Shown: positions 1-7,647, numbered from the stretch's first letter. The stretch: 14,501 bases of DNA from Lachnospiraceae bacterium UBA6998 (GCA_002448395.1 DJXS01000102.1:19150-33650); one strand, 5' to 3'. The notes: generated by a model not told the origin, from the sequence alone. Program-made: numbers and translations.

Positions 1-1133
1 TCCAGTGTATCATTCATCCAGCCCAGATCCCACTTGTAGTCAAATCCGAGTCCGCCCTGGTCCACAGGCTTTGTGCAGCCCGGGAAAGATGTGGAATCTT
101 CAGCGATCAGCATCGCGGTGGGATGCAGCTGATGCAGGCCGAAATTCATCCTCTTGAGGAAATTAAGGTTGAAATCATTGACGCCGCGGCTCTCATTTCC
201 CATCCAGTAGATCAAGCGGCTGACCGCGTCCATTCTAAGTCCGTCGAAGTGATACTCAGTGAGCCAGTAATTGGCTGCGGACTGCATGAAGCATGCCACT
301 TCTCTTCTGGAGAACAGGAAATTGCAGCTTCCCCATTCGCTGTCGGAGACATCAGATGCAGGGTACTCATATAGTTCCGATCCGTCATAATGTCTGAGCG
401 CATAGTAATCCATTGCAAAATGAGCGGGCACAAAGTCAATGATCGCACCTAAGCCCGCCCGGTGCAGGCTGTTCACCAGTTTCTGCAGCTGCTGCGCGGT
501 TCCGTATCTTGCAGTCGGCGCGAAAAATCCGGTGTTCTGATATCCCCAGCTGCCGTCGAAAGGGTGCTCGGACAGAGGCATGAATTCCACATGCGTGTAA
601 TGGTTCTCCTTCAGATACGCGATGAGATCCTCCGCGATCTCGTCGTACTGATACCATCCCTCCTCAACTTTCCTGTCCGGATCATCCTGCCTGTCTGCGT
701 CCTTCCTCTTCCAGGAGCCAAGGTGCAGCTCATAAATGTTGAGCGGCTTATCAAAATTACGCGTGCGGCTCTTCATCCACTTCTCGTCCGTGAAGCTGAA
801 TTCGTCGAGATTTCTTACAATGGATGCGAAGTTCGGCCGCAGTTCCATACCGAATCCATAGGGGTCGCAGTGCTCCACTCTGCCGTTCCTGCCGTAAATG
901 ACATATTTGTACATCTGGCCCGCTCTGGCGCCCTTTACTCTGATCTCATAGAACTGAGCGCGCTCGGCCTGTGTCATTTCTTCTTCCTGCCAGCCGTTGA
1001 ACTCACCTATGATCGTGACGCGCTCCGCCTGCGGCGCGAAAGTCCGAAATACCACTCCGTCCTGCTCCACATGCGCACCCAGATATCTGTACGCGTCATA
1101 AATCTCCCCCATATAGAATTTCTGAAAGTCCAT
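1..1133 (-). CDS. glgB: 1,4-alpha-glucan (glycogen) branching enzyme, C-terminus cut by window edge
   Basis: GlgB cuts alpha-1,4-glucan chains and rejoins them as alpha-1,6 branches during cytoplasmic glycogen synthesis. The 377 visible residues start MDFQKFYMGEIYDAYRYLG, go straight into a CBM48-type domain (GVVFRTFAPQAERVTIIGEFNGW, roughly 27-49), then a GH13 barrel: NIYELHLGSW, GLGAIIDFVPAHFA, the nucleophile D302 in FDGLRMDAV and the likely acid E345 in IAEDST. There is no extra N-terminal module as in longer enterobacterial GlgB. Family members are usually about 600-730 residues, so the C-terminal half lies outside the window. The ATG at 1131-1133 is preceded by GGAGG at close spacing; this site overlaps the stop codon of the upstream lipoprotein gene, so the two are probably translationally coupled. 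Identification is secure; the product name rests on the GH13 motifs and the CBM48 start. Confidence 0.95.
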   Translation of the reverse strand, partial: MDFQKFYMGEIYDAYRYLGAHVEQDGVVFRTFAPQAERVTIIGEFNGWQEEEMTQAERAQFYEIRVKGARAGQMYKYVIYGRNGRVEHCDPYGFGMELRPNFASIVRNLDEFSFTDEKWMKSRTRNFDKPLNIYELHLGSWKRKDADRQDDPDRKVEEGWYQYDEIAEDLIAYLKENHYTHVEFMPLSEHPFDGSWGYQNTGFFAPTARYGTAQQLQKLVNSLHRAGLGAIIDFVPAHFAMDYYALRHYDGSELYEYPASDVSDSEWGSCNFLFSRREVACFMQSAANYWLTEYHFDGLRMDAVSRLIYWMGNESRGVNDFNLNFLKRMNFGLHQLHPTAMLIAEDSTSFPGCTKPVDQGGLGFDYKWDLGWMNDTL

Positions 1134-1141
1134 GATTCCTC

Positions 1142-2293
1142 CTATTGTAAGTCTTCTCCATCGCTGTCTTCAGAATCGGGATCATTCTCCTGCATCTTTC
1201 CTGCTATATCCAGGATTTCCTGTGCGTTGTCCACAGTAACGCTCACGTACTCACTGATCATATTCGTGGTCTGGTCCGCCCCGGCTCCTTTGAGGAAAGC
1301 AAGGACAGTATTGGAGGCGTTCTGGGACTGCTCCATAAAATCGTTAAAGAAAGTGTTGTAAATATTCCCTGCAGCGGCTTCCGCAAGACTCTCGGTGTAA
1401 GCGTCAAAGCCCATGATCAGTACATCATGCCCGACGCGCCTCTTTTCATCACTTATGCCATTCAGGGCACCCAGCGCCTGTGTGTCATCGGCGCACAGGA
1501 TGAGATCCAGTTCCTTTCCGTATTCCGACATCCAGTCGACGACCTGTTCCATGGAAGCTTCCAGATCCGTACCTCTGTAGACGTCCTCCTCATCGGCTGT
1601 GAGCTCCGTGAAAGAAACTTCCAGTTCTTCCAGATTTTTAAGAGTGTCGGCGTTGACCTGATCTCCGACCGTATCCTCGCCGGTATAGAGTACTGCGATG
1701 CCGATCTCTCCATCCTCATCGAAGTCAGCTTTTTCAAGTCCCAGGGTATTTATGAGTTCCGCCCTCTTTGCCGCTGACTGCGCATAGGAGCTCCCCACAT
1801 AGGCAATTCTCCAGCCTTTATCCTTCCACCTGGTGATCTCCTTCTCTCCGGGACTCGTGCCAAAATAGAGAACCGGAATACCGGCCTTTACCGCTGCGTC
1901 CGTTATGCCGGGTGCATTATTCTCATCCGCATTCCCAACCACCAGAACGCTGCAGCCGCCGCTGATCAGCGCCCGCGCGTTATCGGCCAGTTCTTCGGCA
2001 GAGCCTTCAGCTCTCTCAATGCTGTCCTCCGGTATCCCCGCAGAGATCAGGTTTCCCTGAACCTTGTTCAGAAACAATGATGTAAACTCACTGCTATCCT
2101 CCGCGTACGCAATTCCGATTTGCGCATCTGCCGGCAGAATGACAGGGTTCTCTTCCTTTTTCTCTTCCTTTTTCTCTTCCTGTGTCGTGCCTGCGCCTGA
2201 TACGTCCTTGTCTTCAGTCGTTGAAGAACATCCTGTGATCAGGAGGACACAGATGATCCCTGTCAGGATCATCGCGATGATCTTCCTGTTCAT
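1142..2293 (-). CDS. sugar-type substrate-binding lipoprotein (periplasmic-binding-protein-like)
   Basis: This 383-residue secreted binding protein would be anchored outside the membrane. The N-terminus is a lipoprotein signal: MNRK, a hydrophobic stretch, and the lipobox LITGC with the lipidated cysteine at 22. An acidic/basic linker (EEKKEEKKEE, about 39-48) follows. The mature domain (about 55-365) has the fold signature of ribose/galactose-type binding proteins: QIGIAYAEDSSEFTSLFLNK at the start, repeated Rossmann-like strands (VLVVGNADENN, IPVLYFGTSPGEKE), and the hinge-region DLILCADDTQALGAL and VLIMGFDAYTESL. The C-terminus is very acidic. Galactose/glucose or another sugar is a plausible ligand but not proven. 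No permease or ATPase gene is adjacent; instead glgB follows after 8 nt, so it may act as an orphan binding protein or sensor partner, or serve a transporter encoded elsewhere. The ATG has AGAAAGGA upstream. Confidence 0.85.
   Translation of the reverse strand: MNRKIIAMILTGIICVLLITGCSSTTEDKDVSGAGTTQEEKKEEKKEENPVILPADAQIGIAYAEDSSEFTSLFLNKVQGNLISAGIPEDSIERAEGSAEELADNARALISGGCSVLVVGNADENNAPGITDAAVKAGIPVLYFGTSPGEKEITRWKDKGWRIAYVGSSYAQSAAKRAELINTLGLEKADFDEDGEIGIAVLYTGEDTVGDQVNADTLKNLEELEVSFTELTADEEDVYRGTDLEASMEQVVDWMSEYGKELDLILCADDTQALGALNGISDEKRRVGHDVLIMGFDAYTESLAEAAAGNIYNTFFNDFMEQSQNASNTVLAFLKGAGADQTTNMISEYVSVTVDNAQEILDIAGKMQENDPDSEDSDGEDLQ
2149..2180. repeat. 12-nt tandem repeat (about 2.7 copies) inside lipoprotein linker
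   Basis: A perfect 12-base unit (TCTCTTCCTTTT on the plus strand) repeats 2.7 times and encodes the EEKK-type linker of the binding protein. Because 12 is a multiple of three, gain or loss of copies would lengthen or shorten the linker without a frameshift. Confidence 0.85.
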
Positions 2294-2339
2294 ACTAAAT
2301 CCTTTCTGCTAAGCTGTTATTTTCAGTTTATTCCCCACC

Positions 2340-2368
2340 ATTATACCTTTAAACAGCTTCTTTTCCTA
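2340..2368 (-). promoter_or_regulatory. predicted promoter of binding-protein/glgB unit
   Basis: On the minus strand a perfect TATAAT -10 box (plus positions 2340-2345) lies about 47 bp upstream of the lipoprotein ATG and downstream of the asr terminator. The -35 expected near 2363-2368 (TAGGAA) is poor, so an activator may be needed or the site may be weak. Its placement between terminator and gene supports an independent transcription unit. Confidence 0.5.
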
Positions 2369-2384
2369 GTTCCATCTTTTCTTC

Positions 2385-2418
2385 CGCAAATAAAGAGGCC
2401 GCGCAAGGCGGCCCCTCT
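2385..2418 (-). terminator. intrinsic terminator after asrC
   Basis: Just past the asrC stop on the minus strand lies a G+C-rich hairpin with arms at 2408-2418 and 2394-2402, a five-base loop and a two-base bulge. It is followed at once by a T-rich run (TTTATTT). This marks the end of the molybdoenzyme-asr operon and separates it from the lipoprotein/glgB unit. Confidence 0.75.
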
Positions 2419-2445
2419 GAAACTGCTGCAACCTGTTTATGCAAG

Positions 2446-3435
2446 TCAGTGAAGTTCATTCGCTCTGTCGTAGTGCTTGCCGCCCCAGTAGATACGGGAC
2501 GCGACTTCCGCCTTCTCAGGAAGCTGTACGCCTTCCATGACATACTTGAGGAACTCCTCATATCCGGTCCTGTCGACGATATAGCCTACGTGTTCCTTTC
2601 CTTCAAGGGCGTTCTTGTCAATATACTCCTCGACATACGCGTAGCAGTTCTTGACGATCTTAAGGATGCTCTCCTCGTCTGCCCAGCGGATGAAGTCCTC
2701 TGCGAGACGGGGATTCTTCTTGCCTGTACGGCCCATGATCACGACGCGGAAATAGTGCTCTTTGCTTCTTGTCCACGCGCGGGTCGGGCAATAATAGACG
2801 CAGACGCCGCAGCCTACGCAGAGATTGGGATCTCTTACAACCTTGCCGTTCACCAGCTGCAGAGCGCCGGTAGAGCGGATCTTGCAGTACTTGACACACT
2901 GCTCGCAGCCTACGCAGCGGTCCGGGTCATACTGGGGCTCAGTCATACCGATGATGCCGAAGTCGTCCATGCGGACCTTGCCGCAGTCATTGGAACAGCC
3001 GGTGAAAGCGACCTTCATGTGCAGGTTGTTGGGGAAGATCAGCTTATCCATCTTCTGTGCGAATTCGGTAGTGTCGTAGCATCCGAACGGGCAGAGCCTC
3101 TTACCGGGACATGCGACGACATTTCTCGTACCGGCAGCCGGATAACCGCCCTCGAACTCCTCCTGGTTGACTCCGGACTCGTCGATGATCAGCTGCAGTT
3201 CCTTATTGACAACATCCATGTCCTCGATCTTGATGCCGGGAATCTCCACGCCCTGGCGGTTCGTGATGAAAATAGTGCCGTTTCCGTACTTCTCAGCGAT
3301 CTCGGTGATGCGCAGCATACTCTTAGCGCCGATCACGCCGCCGGGAATACGCACGCGGGAAGCTGTCTCGCCTCTGACTTTGGAGTAACGGAAGGCGTTC
3401 TTTTTCAGTTTTTTCAGATTAACATCCATACCCAT
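2446..3435 (-). CDS. asrC: anaerobic sulfite reductase subunit C (siroheme catalytic subunit)
   Basis: AsrC is the catalytic subunit of the cytoplasmic AsrABC enzyme, which reduces sulfite to sulfide with six electrons. The 329-residue protein has the sulfite/nitrite reductase ferredoxin-like half-domain (KVRGETASRVRIPGGVIGAK, about 19-38). The siroheme/[4Fe-4S] ligands form the standard pattern C109-x5-C115 and C147-x3-C151. Two ferredoxin clusters follow: C174/177/180/184 and C206/209/212/216, giving a CxxCxxCxxxC pair. The C-terminal part (GRTGKKNPRLAEDF, GVQLPEKAEVASRIYW) matches Salmonella AsrC as I remember it. The first ATG is chosen because AGGAGG lies 9 nt upstream; the in-frame second ATG is only two codons later. 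It is the last gene of the operon. Siroheme enzymes of this type can act on nitrite as well as sulfite, so the physiological substrate is open. Confidence 0.95.
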   Translation of the reverse strand: MGMDVNLKKLKKNAFRYSKVRGETASRVRIPGGVIGAKSMLRITEIAEKYGNGTIFITNRQGVEIPGIKIEDMDVVNKELQLIIDESGVNQEEFEGGYPAAGTRNVVACPGKRLCPFGCYDTTEFAQKMDKLIFPNNLHMKVAFTGCSNDCGKVRMDDFGIIGMTEPQYDPDRCVGCEQCVKYCKIRSTGALQLVNGKVVRDPNLCVGCGVCVYYCPTRAWTRSKEHYFRVVIMGRTGKKNPRLAEDFIRWADEESILKIVKNCYAYVEEYIDKNALEGKEHVGYIVDRTGYEEFLKYVMEGVQLPEKAEVASRIYWGGKHYDRANELH

Positions 3436-3460
3436 AGTATTATTCCTCCTTCCCGTATCC

Positions 3461-4267
3461 TCAGTCGATCATATCTTTGCTTACAGTGTAGTTGAAGACA
3501 GGGCCGTCGAGGCAGATATACTTCTCACCGACTCTGCAGTGACCACATTTGCCAAGTCCGCAGCACATCTTGCGCTCCTGGGATACCCAGATATTCTCCT
3601 CCTTAAAGCCTTTCTGGAGAAGACCCATTACAGAGAATCTCATCATCGGCGGAGGGCCTACGACAACAGCCTGCGCGGTCTCAAGGTCGCGGATCGGAAC
3701 ATCGGGAATATACTTGGTCACCAGACCGATATTTCCGGTATAGCCTTCAGGCGCGCCGTCCACGGTAAGGATCAGGTCAAGTTTCTCATCCCATCTCTTG
3801 AGGTCATCTCTGAACAGCATATCGTCGGGGCTTCTGAATCCAACGATAACATGCTTGTCCTTCGGCTCTTTCGTCTCGGCAAGCGCATCGATCACGCCGC
3901 GGACGGGGGAAACGCCTGTACCGCCTGCGATGACGATCACTTCACCGTTCTCGTAAAGGGAAGTGTCAAATCCGTTGCCGTAAGGGCCGCGGAGCAAAAG
4001 GCTCTGGCCTTTATATTTCTCAAATACTTCATTTGTGACGCGGCCGACTTTGCGGATCGTCAGATCCACGAAGTTGGGGCCGATGCCGCTGACGGAGATC
4101 GGCGCCTCGCCGTACTTCGGAATGGATACTTCGAAGAATTGTCCGGGCTTTACCTCTCCCACATACTCCATGCGGAATGTGTATTCCTTCTGCGTATGTT
4201 TAATCACATCCAGGATCTTGGAAGGCCAGGGCACATAAGGATTGTTCTGCATATTAGTTGCTCCCAT
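3461..4267 (-). CDS. asrB: anaerobic sulfite reductase subunit B (FAD/NAD(P)H-type electron transfer subunit)
   Basis: AsrB takes electrons from a pyridine nucleotide and passes them via flavin and a [2Fe-2S] cluster to the AsrA/AsrC side. The 268-residue protein belongs to the ferredoxin-NADP reductase/PyrK-like family. It shows the FAD-binding stretch EAPISVS (54-60), GPYGNGF (94-100), the nucleotide-binding GGTGVSPV (115-122) and VVVGPPPMM near 200. The C-terminal iron-sulfur motif is C236-x4-C241-x2-C244-x7-C252. It ends CLDGPVFNYTVSKDMID, very like known AsrB. The chosen ATG has AGGAGG 6 nt upstream and lies inside the end of asrA, giving a 14-nt overlap that implies translational coupling; a second ATG 15 nt downstream lacks such a site. 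The gap to asrC is 25 nt. Confidence 0.94.
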   Translation of the reverse strand: MGATNMQNNPYVPWPSKILDVIKHTQKEYTFRMEYVGEVKPGQFFEVSIPKYGEAPISVSGIGPNFVDLTIRKVGRVTNEVFEKYKGQSLLLRGPYGNGFDTSLYENGEVIVIAGGTGVSPVRGVIDALAETKEPKDKHVIVGFRSPDDMLFRDDLKRWDEKLDLILTVDGAPEGYTGNIGLVTKYIPDVPIRDLETAQAVVVGPPPMMRFSVMGLLQKGFKEENIWVSQERKMCCGLGKCGHCRVGEKYICLDGPVFNYTVSKDMID

Positions 4268-5279
4268 TCTGCACCTCCTCTACTGCCTTGTTCACCTTGT
4301 TGATGCACGCGGAGAACGAAATGTACTCGGGACATACCATGTCGCAGCGGCCGCAGCCGACGCACATGTCATAGCCGAATCTCTTTCTGAAATCAAAGAT
4401 CTTGTGAAGGACTTTGAAGCGCATTCTCTCGCCCTTGGTCTTTCTGTACTGGCCGCCGCCTGCGACATTGGTGTAACCGTCCACCATGCATGACGCGCCG
4501 ACTCTTCTTCTCTCGCCGACCTTGCCGTTCTCTGTATAATACACATCCTGCATTGTGTAGCAGGTGCAGGTGGGACATACAAAATTGCAGCGGCCGCAGC
4601 CGATGCAGCGTGAACTGTACTCATCCCATACAGGGCTCTTATAGATGCTGTTCGGTATCTGTTCCGGGATCGTTACGTGCGTCGCGTTCTCAGTGACATA
4701 TTTCGGTTCTACAGCCTCTTCTTTGCCGCCGCAATCCGCGAAGATCTTCGCGCACTCCTCACACTTGACATCACAGTAAATCTCATCGCCGATCACATCG
4801 ACAGAGAACAGATAACCGTCTGTTGTTTTGTTGGTGCCCATATCCACGCAGAAGCAGTCCGCGCCGGACTTCTGACAGCCGATCAGGACAAATTTGACTC
4901 TGTCCCGGATCTCTTTGTAGAAAGGATCCTGCTCGATGCCATTATTCAGATAAATCTGATCCAGGCGGCGCACAGCGTGCATGTCGCAGCTCTTCATGAA
5001 TACGATCACTTCCCTCTGATCCCGGTCTGCCGTCTTCACTTCGTTCTCTGTGAAGAAGAAAAGTGTCTCGGACAGCGGTGTCAGGATCTCCTTAAACGCG
5101 TAATCTGATTTTTTGGAGAGTTCGATCTGCGACAGTTCTGTCACATAGTCGTAGCGGATAACATCCGTATCCGTAAATCTTCCTTCACCCACTTTGAGGA
5201 CAGGTGCGTAGATCAGCCTCTTCCGGGCGAGTGTCTTAAGGGCTCTGTCAAAAGCCTCTTTCGTCAGAATATATCCCAA
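4254..5279 (-). CDS. asrA: anaerobic sulfite reductase subunit A (4Fe-4S electron transfer subunit)
   Basis: AsrA is the ferredoxin-like subunit of the AsrABC complex and relays electrons to AsrC. The 341-residue protein has an N-terminal alpha/beta region with scattered cysteines (C98, C135, C142, C144, C169-C183). Two C-terminal clusters follow: C225/228/231/235 (SRCIGCGRCNFVC) and C306/309/312/316 (MCVGCGRCDMVCP). The stretch REVIVFMKSCDMHAVRRLDQ is characteristic of this family and its hydrogenase-associated relatives. The start is a TTG at 5277-5279 with GGAGG 6 nt upstream; no ATG in frame gives the conserved N-terminus. It opens the asrABC cluster, 84 nt downstream of the TDT channel gene, and that gap contains a strong inverted repeat. 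Identification is firm because B and C follow directly. Confidence 0.94.
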   Translation of the reverse strand: MGYILTKEAFDRALKTLARKRLIYAPVLKVGEGRFTDTDVIRYDYVTELSQIELSKKSDYAFKEILTPLSETLFFFTENEVKTADRDQREVIVFMKSCDMHAVRRLDQIYLNNGIEQDPFYKEIRDRVKFVLIGCQKSGADCFCVDMGTNKTTDGYLFSVDVIGDEIYCDVKCEECAKIFADCGGKEEAVEPKYVTENATHVTIPEQIPNSIYKSPVWDEYSSRCIGCGRCNFVCPTCTCYTMQDVYYTENGKVGERRRVGASCMVDGYTNVAGGGQYRKTKGERMRFKVLHKIFDFRKRFGYDMCVGCGRCDMVCPEYISFSACINKVNKAVEEVQNGSN

Positions 5280-5318
5280 TTTTTGCCTCCCTTCTGCTGT
5301 AATGACCAGCTGTATAGT

Positions 5319-5351
5319 GGTGCTGTCCGAAAAACATTACCGGACAGCGCC
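5319..5351. repeat. strong inverted repeat between TDT channel gene and asrA
   Basis: Arms of 11 bases at 5319-5329 and 5341-5351 pair with a single wobble (core GCTGTCCG/CGGACAGC) around an 11-base loop. It sits in the 84-nt gap of an otherwise tight operon, about 40 nt before the asrA start. No T-run follows in the minus direction, so it is not a classic terminator; an mRNA stability or processing element or an operator is more likely. Confidence 0.7.
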
Positions 5352-5363
5352 GCTATTCTTTAT

Positions 5364-6308
5364 TCATCCCCTTTTCTGCTTTTTCAGGAACATTCTGAGG
5401 AACATCAGCATCACATATCCCACCAGCATGCTGGTCACAAAGATCTGCAGACCGGCGAGCTGCGTTACCGCATATCCAAGAGCTTCACTTCCCTTCTCCG
5501 TCAGGTATCCCGCCATCTTCTGGGACGCCACAACGCCGATCGCCATAGGGAATGTGAGGCCCGCAAATCCCGGATAGAAATCAAAAGAGAAGAAATCCGG
5601 GAGTTTATACAGGATGAATGCCAGCGAAGCCAGAACGCAGATGTACATAAATGTCAGGACGATGCCGTTGTTCTGTCCGTTGACATTGATAAGGCTGACG
5701 ACACAGAGGCTGCAGGGCGCGAGCAGAACAGCCATTGTGTGATAGGCCGCGTTCTTGATCTCCACATTGAGCAGTCTCCAGATCATAAAGGGAACAATGA
5801 CCACATAAATAATGCAGCCGTAGATCGTGATGAACTTAAGGATCGGACCCGCGTTCATCTTGCCGCCGGTGACACAGGCTACCATCCATCCGTTGTAGGT
5901 AACAAACCAGCTGGGCATCATGTTCGTGAAATCTTTGGGAATGATCACTTTTCCAAACGCATGCTTGATCGTAAAAACGATAATGTGGATGCAATGGATC
6001 GCGACAGCTATAAACCAGATGATCTTTCCAAAAGGAAGACCGATCTCATAGTAAAAACTTCCGAGCACCATGAGCACCATGCTGAACGCGCCGTACAAAC
6101 TGGCGGGGATCGTCATATCGTACTCTTTCATACAGGTTCCTGAAAACATAGCGATCTTCAGGATATAGCAGATAATAAAAATGGTTCCGAGGGCCATGAT
6201 CAGGTAGCGAAGCCAGACGAAGCCAAGACCGCCGTATACATTTCCCAATGTGAGAAAACTCAGGAATGTGGCAATGCAGGGTACCGGTATTTTTTCTAAG
6301 CGACTCAT
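5364..6308 (-). CDS. TDT-family (TehA/SLAC1/SSU1-like) anion channel or transporter
   Basis: This 314-residue membrane protein has about ten hydrophobic segments with few charges between them. The start LEKIPVPCIATFLSFLTLGNVYG has the KIPxP...LGN pattern of bacterial TDT-family proteins (tellurite-resistance/dicarboxylate transporter family). Later features include FDFYPGFAGLTFPMAIG near 240-256, also typical. Family members move small anions: plant SLAC1 passes nitrate and chloride, fungal SSU1 exports sulfite, and some bacterial members carry C4-dicarboxylates. Lying between a nitrate-reductase-like module and asrABC, it most likely carries the operon's anionic substrate or intermediate (nitrate/nitrite or sulfite); this is inference. 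The ATG at 6306-6308 has AAGGAGAAA upstream. A 102-nt gap with a GC-rich hairpin separates it from the preceding oxidoreductase gene. Confidence 0.85.
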   Translation of the reverse strand: MSRLEKIPVPCIATFLSFLTLGNVYGGLGFVWLRYLIMALGTIFIICYILKIAMFSGTCMKEYDMTIPASLYGAFSMVLMVLGSFYYEIGLPFGKIIWFIAVAIHCIHIIVFTIKHAFGKVIIPKDFTNMMPSWFVTYNGWMVACVTGGKMNAGPILKFITIYGCIIYVVIVPFMIWRLLNVEIKNAAYHTMAVLLAPCSLCVVSLINVNGQNNGIVLTFMYICVLASLAFILYKLPDFFSFDFYPGFAGLTFPMAIGVVASQKMAGYLTEKGSEALGYAVTQLAGLQIFVTSMLVGYVMLMFLRMFLKKQKRG

Positions 6309-6351
6309 TGTTTACTTTCTCCTTTTCATATGGAATGATCACAGACCCGGC

Positions 6352-6380
6352 CGGGGCTGTCTCCCCCTTGGCAGCCCCCG
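6352..6380. repeat. GC-rich inverted repeat in the gap upstream of TDT gene
   Basis: GGGGCTG at 6353-6359 and CAGCCCC at 6372-6378 are exact complements around a 12-base loop, next to a CCCGGCCGGG palindrome at about 6347-6356. The 102-nt gap between the FAD oxidoreductase stop and the TDT start holds little else. There is no following T-tract in the minus direction, so attenuation or mRNA processing is only a possibility. Confidence 0.6.
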
Positions 6381-6410
6381 TCGCAGAAGGTCTGGTCTCA
6401 GAAACGGTTC

Positions 6411-7646
6411 TCAATCGTAGTAGAACTCGTAGGTGTTTTCCCGGATGTGGAAGAAATCAGAGTAATCGATATCAAACAGCGGCTTTTTAACTCTGCGCAC
6501 ATCTATCTTTCTTGCGATCATCTGCTGCAGAACTCCGCCGTAAGCCAGATCTCCCTGAAGGAGCGCGCCGATGATCATTCCGTCCTTATGGACGATCTTC
6601 TTATAGACTCCGCCCTTCTCGTAAGTCTCCACTTTAATGGTCTCATCAGCGGGATCGGGATTCACGTTGCCCAGGGACATTGTGCTGATATCGAGGAAGC
6701 GCATCGTGGATTTACTTGCAAAGAAGTCCGTCATTTTCTCGTTGTATCCGGCCATATTCGCCGCAGCGATCATGCCTTCCTTTACTGCCACAGGCCAGAT
6801 CGGGCTCGTGCCGGAGACGTCGCCGGCTCCGTAAATATCGGGATCGCTGGTCTTGCCGGTCTCATCATAGACAAGACCGAAACGGCTCAGTTCAAGGCCG
6901 CTGTCCGCCAGGAACTCCACGTTGGAGCGTACGCCCGCTGTGACTACAAAGAAGTCGCAGGGGATCACAGTGCCGTCGCTGAGGATGACTTCCGTGATCT
7001 CGTGTTTGTCATTGATCGTCACTTCATTGACACCGACGCCATAGTGCTGCTCAACTCCGTGCGCCGTAAATGCGTCGATATAGGCCTGTGCCGCTTTCTG
7101 ATCGAGCTGCTTATTGAGAAGCCAGCCGGCGAAGTCGCACAGGACGACCTTGACGCCCAGTTCCAGAAAACCTGTCGCGCAGTCAATGCCGACAAGGCCT
7201 GATCCGAGGACCACAATATTCTTTTTGGTCTTCGCCACTTCCTTGAGGACCTCGATATCGTCGATGTTGCGGAATCCGATCATGTTCGGAGAACCGAGCA
7301 TATTCTTGATCGGAGGGAAGAAAGTATGGGAGCCGGTCGCGATCAGGAGCTTGTCGTAGGAAACTCTCTCGTCTCCGTCCAGGATCACTTCCTTCTTCTC
7401 CCTGTCGAGGCCGGTCGCCTCTCTGCCCTTCATCCAGTCGACTTTATAGAGCGTTTCAAAGTCTTTCTCGACAAAACGCAGTCTCTCGATCGTTCTCTTT
7501 CCTGCCAGATACTCGTGAAGAATGCAGCGGGAGTATATGTCCTTGTCCTTGGAGATCAGGACGATCTGACACTCCTTGTCAAGTCTGCGCAGCTCCCTGA
7601 TGGCGTTGACACCCGCCGCGGAGGAACCGATGACAACATACTTCAT
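6411..7646 (-). CDS. NAD(P)H/FAD-dependent oxidoreductase (NirB-N-terminal/NADH oxidase-like)
   Basis: A 411-residue flavoprotein of the pyridine-nucleotide-disulfide oxidoreductase superfamily. The FAD site is at the N-terminus (VVIGSSAAGVNA, 4-15), LLIATGSH lies at 100-107, the NAD(P)H-binding VVLGSGLVGIDCATG at 145-159, and the second FAD contact IYGAGDV at 271-277. A cysteine (C41, in YSRCILHEY) sits where the redox-active Cys of NADH oxidases and CoA-disulfide reductases lies; whether it is active here is not known. No iron-sulfur or siroheme domain is attached, unlike full-length NirB. It starts 1 nt after the stop of the ferredoxin gene, with AGGAGG overlapping that gene's end, so the two are tightly coupled. 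The likely role is to feed NADH electrons to the ferredoxin and molybdoenzyme. The exact acceptor is inferred from context. Confidence 0.85.
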   Translation of the reverse strand: MKYVVIGSSAAGVNAIRELRRLDKECQIVLISKDKDIYSRCILHEYLAGKRTIERLRFVEKDFETLYKVDWMKGREATGLDREKKEVILDGDERVSYDKLLIATGSHTFFPPIKNMLGSPNMIGFRNIDDIEVLKEVAKTKKNIVVLGSGLVGIDCATGFLELGVKVVLCDFAGWLLNKQLDQKAAQAYIDAFTAHGVEQHYGVGVNEVTINDKHEITEVILSDGTVIPCDFFVVTAGVRSNVEFLADSGLELSRFGLVYDETGKTSDPDIYGAGDVSGTSPIWPVAVKEGMIAAANMAGYNEKMTDFFASKSTMRFLDISTMSLGNVNPDPADETIKVETYEKGGVYKKIVHKDGMIIGALLQGDLAYGGVLQQMIARKIDVRRVKKPLFDIDYSDFFHIRENTYEFYYD

Positions 7647-7647
7647 A

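Noticed and set aside
462..1361. A 299-codon plus-strand frame opposite glgB and the lipoprotein gene
   Set aside because: It crosses two well-supported minus-strand genes and its translation has no domain character.
2449..3495. A 348-codon plus-strand frame opposite asrC
   Set aside because: Antisense shadow of a strongly conserved siroheme reductase gene; no matching family features.
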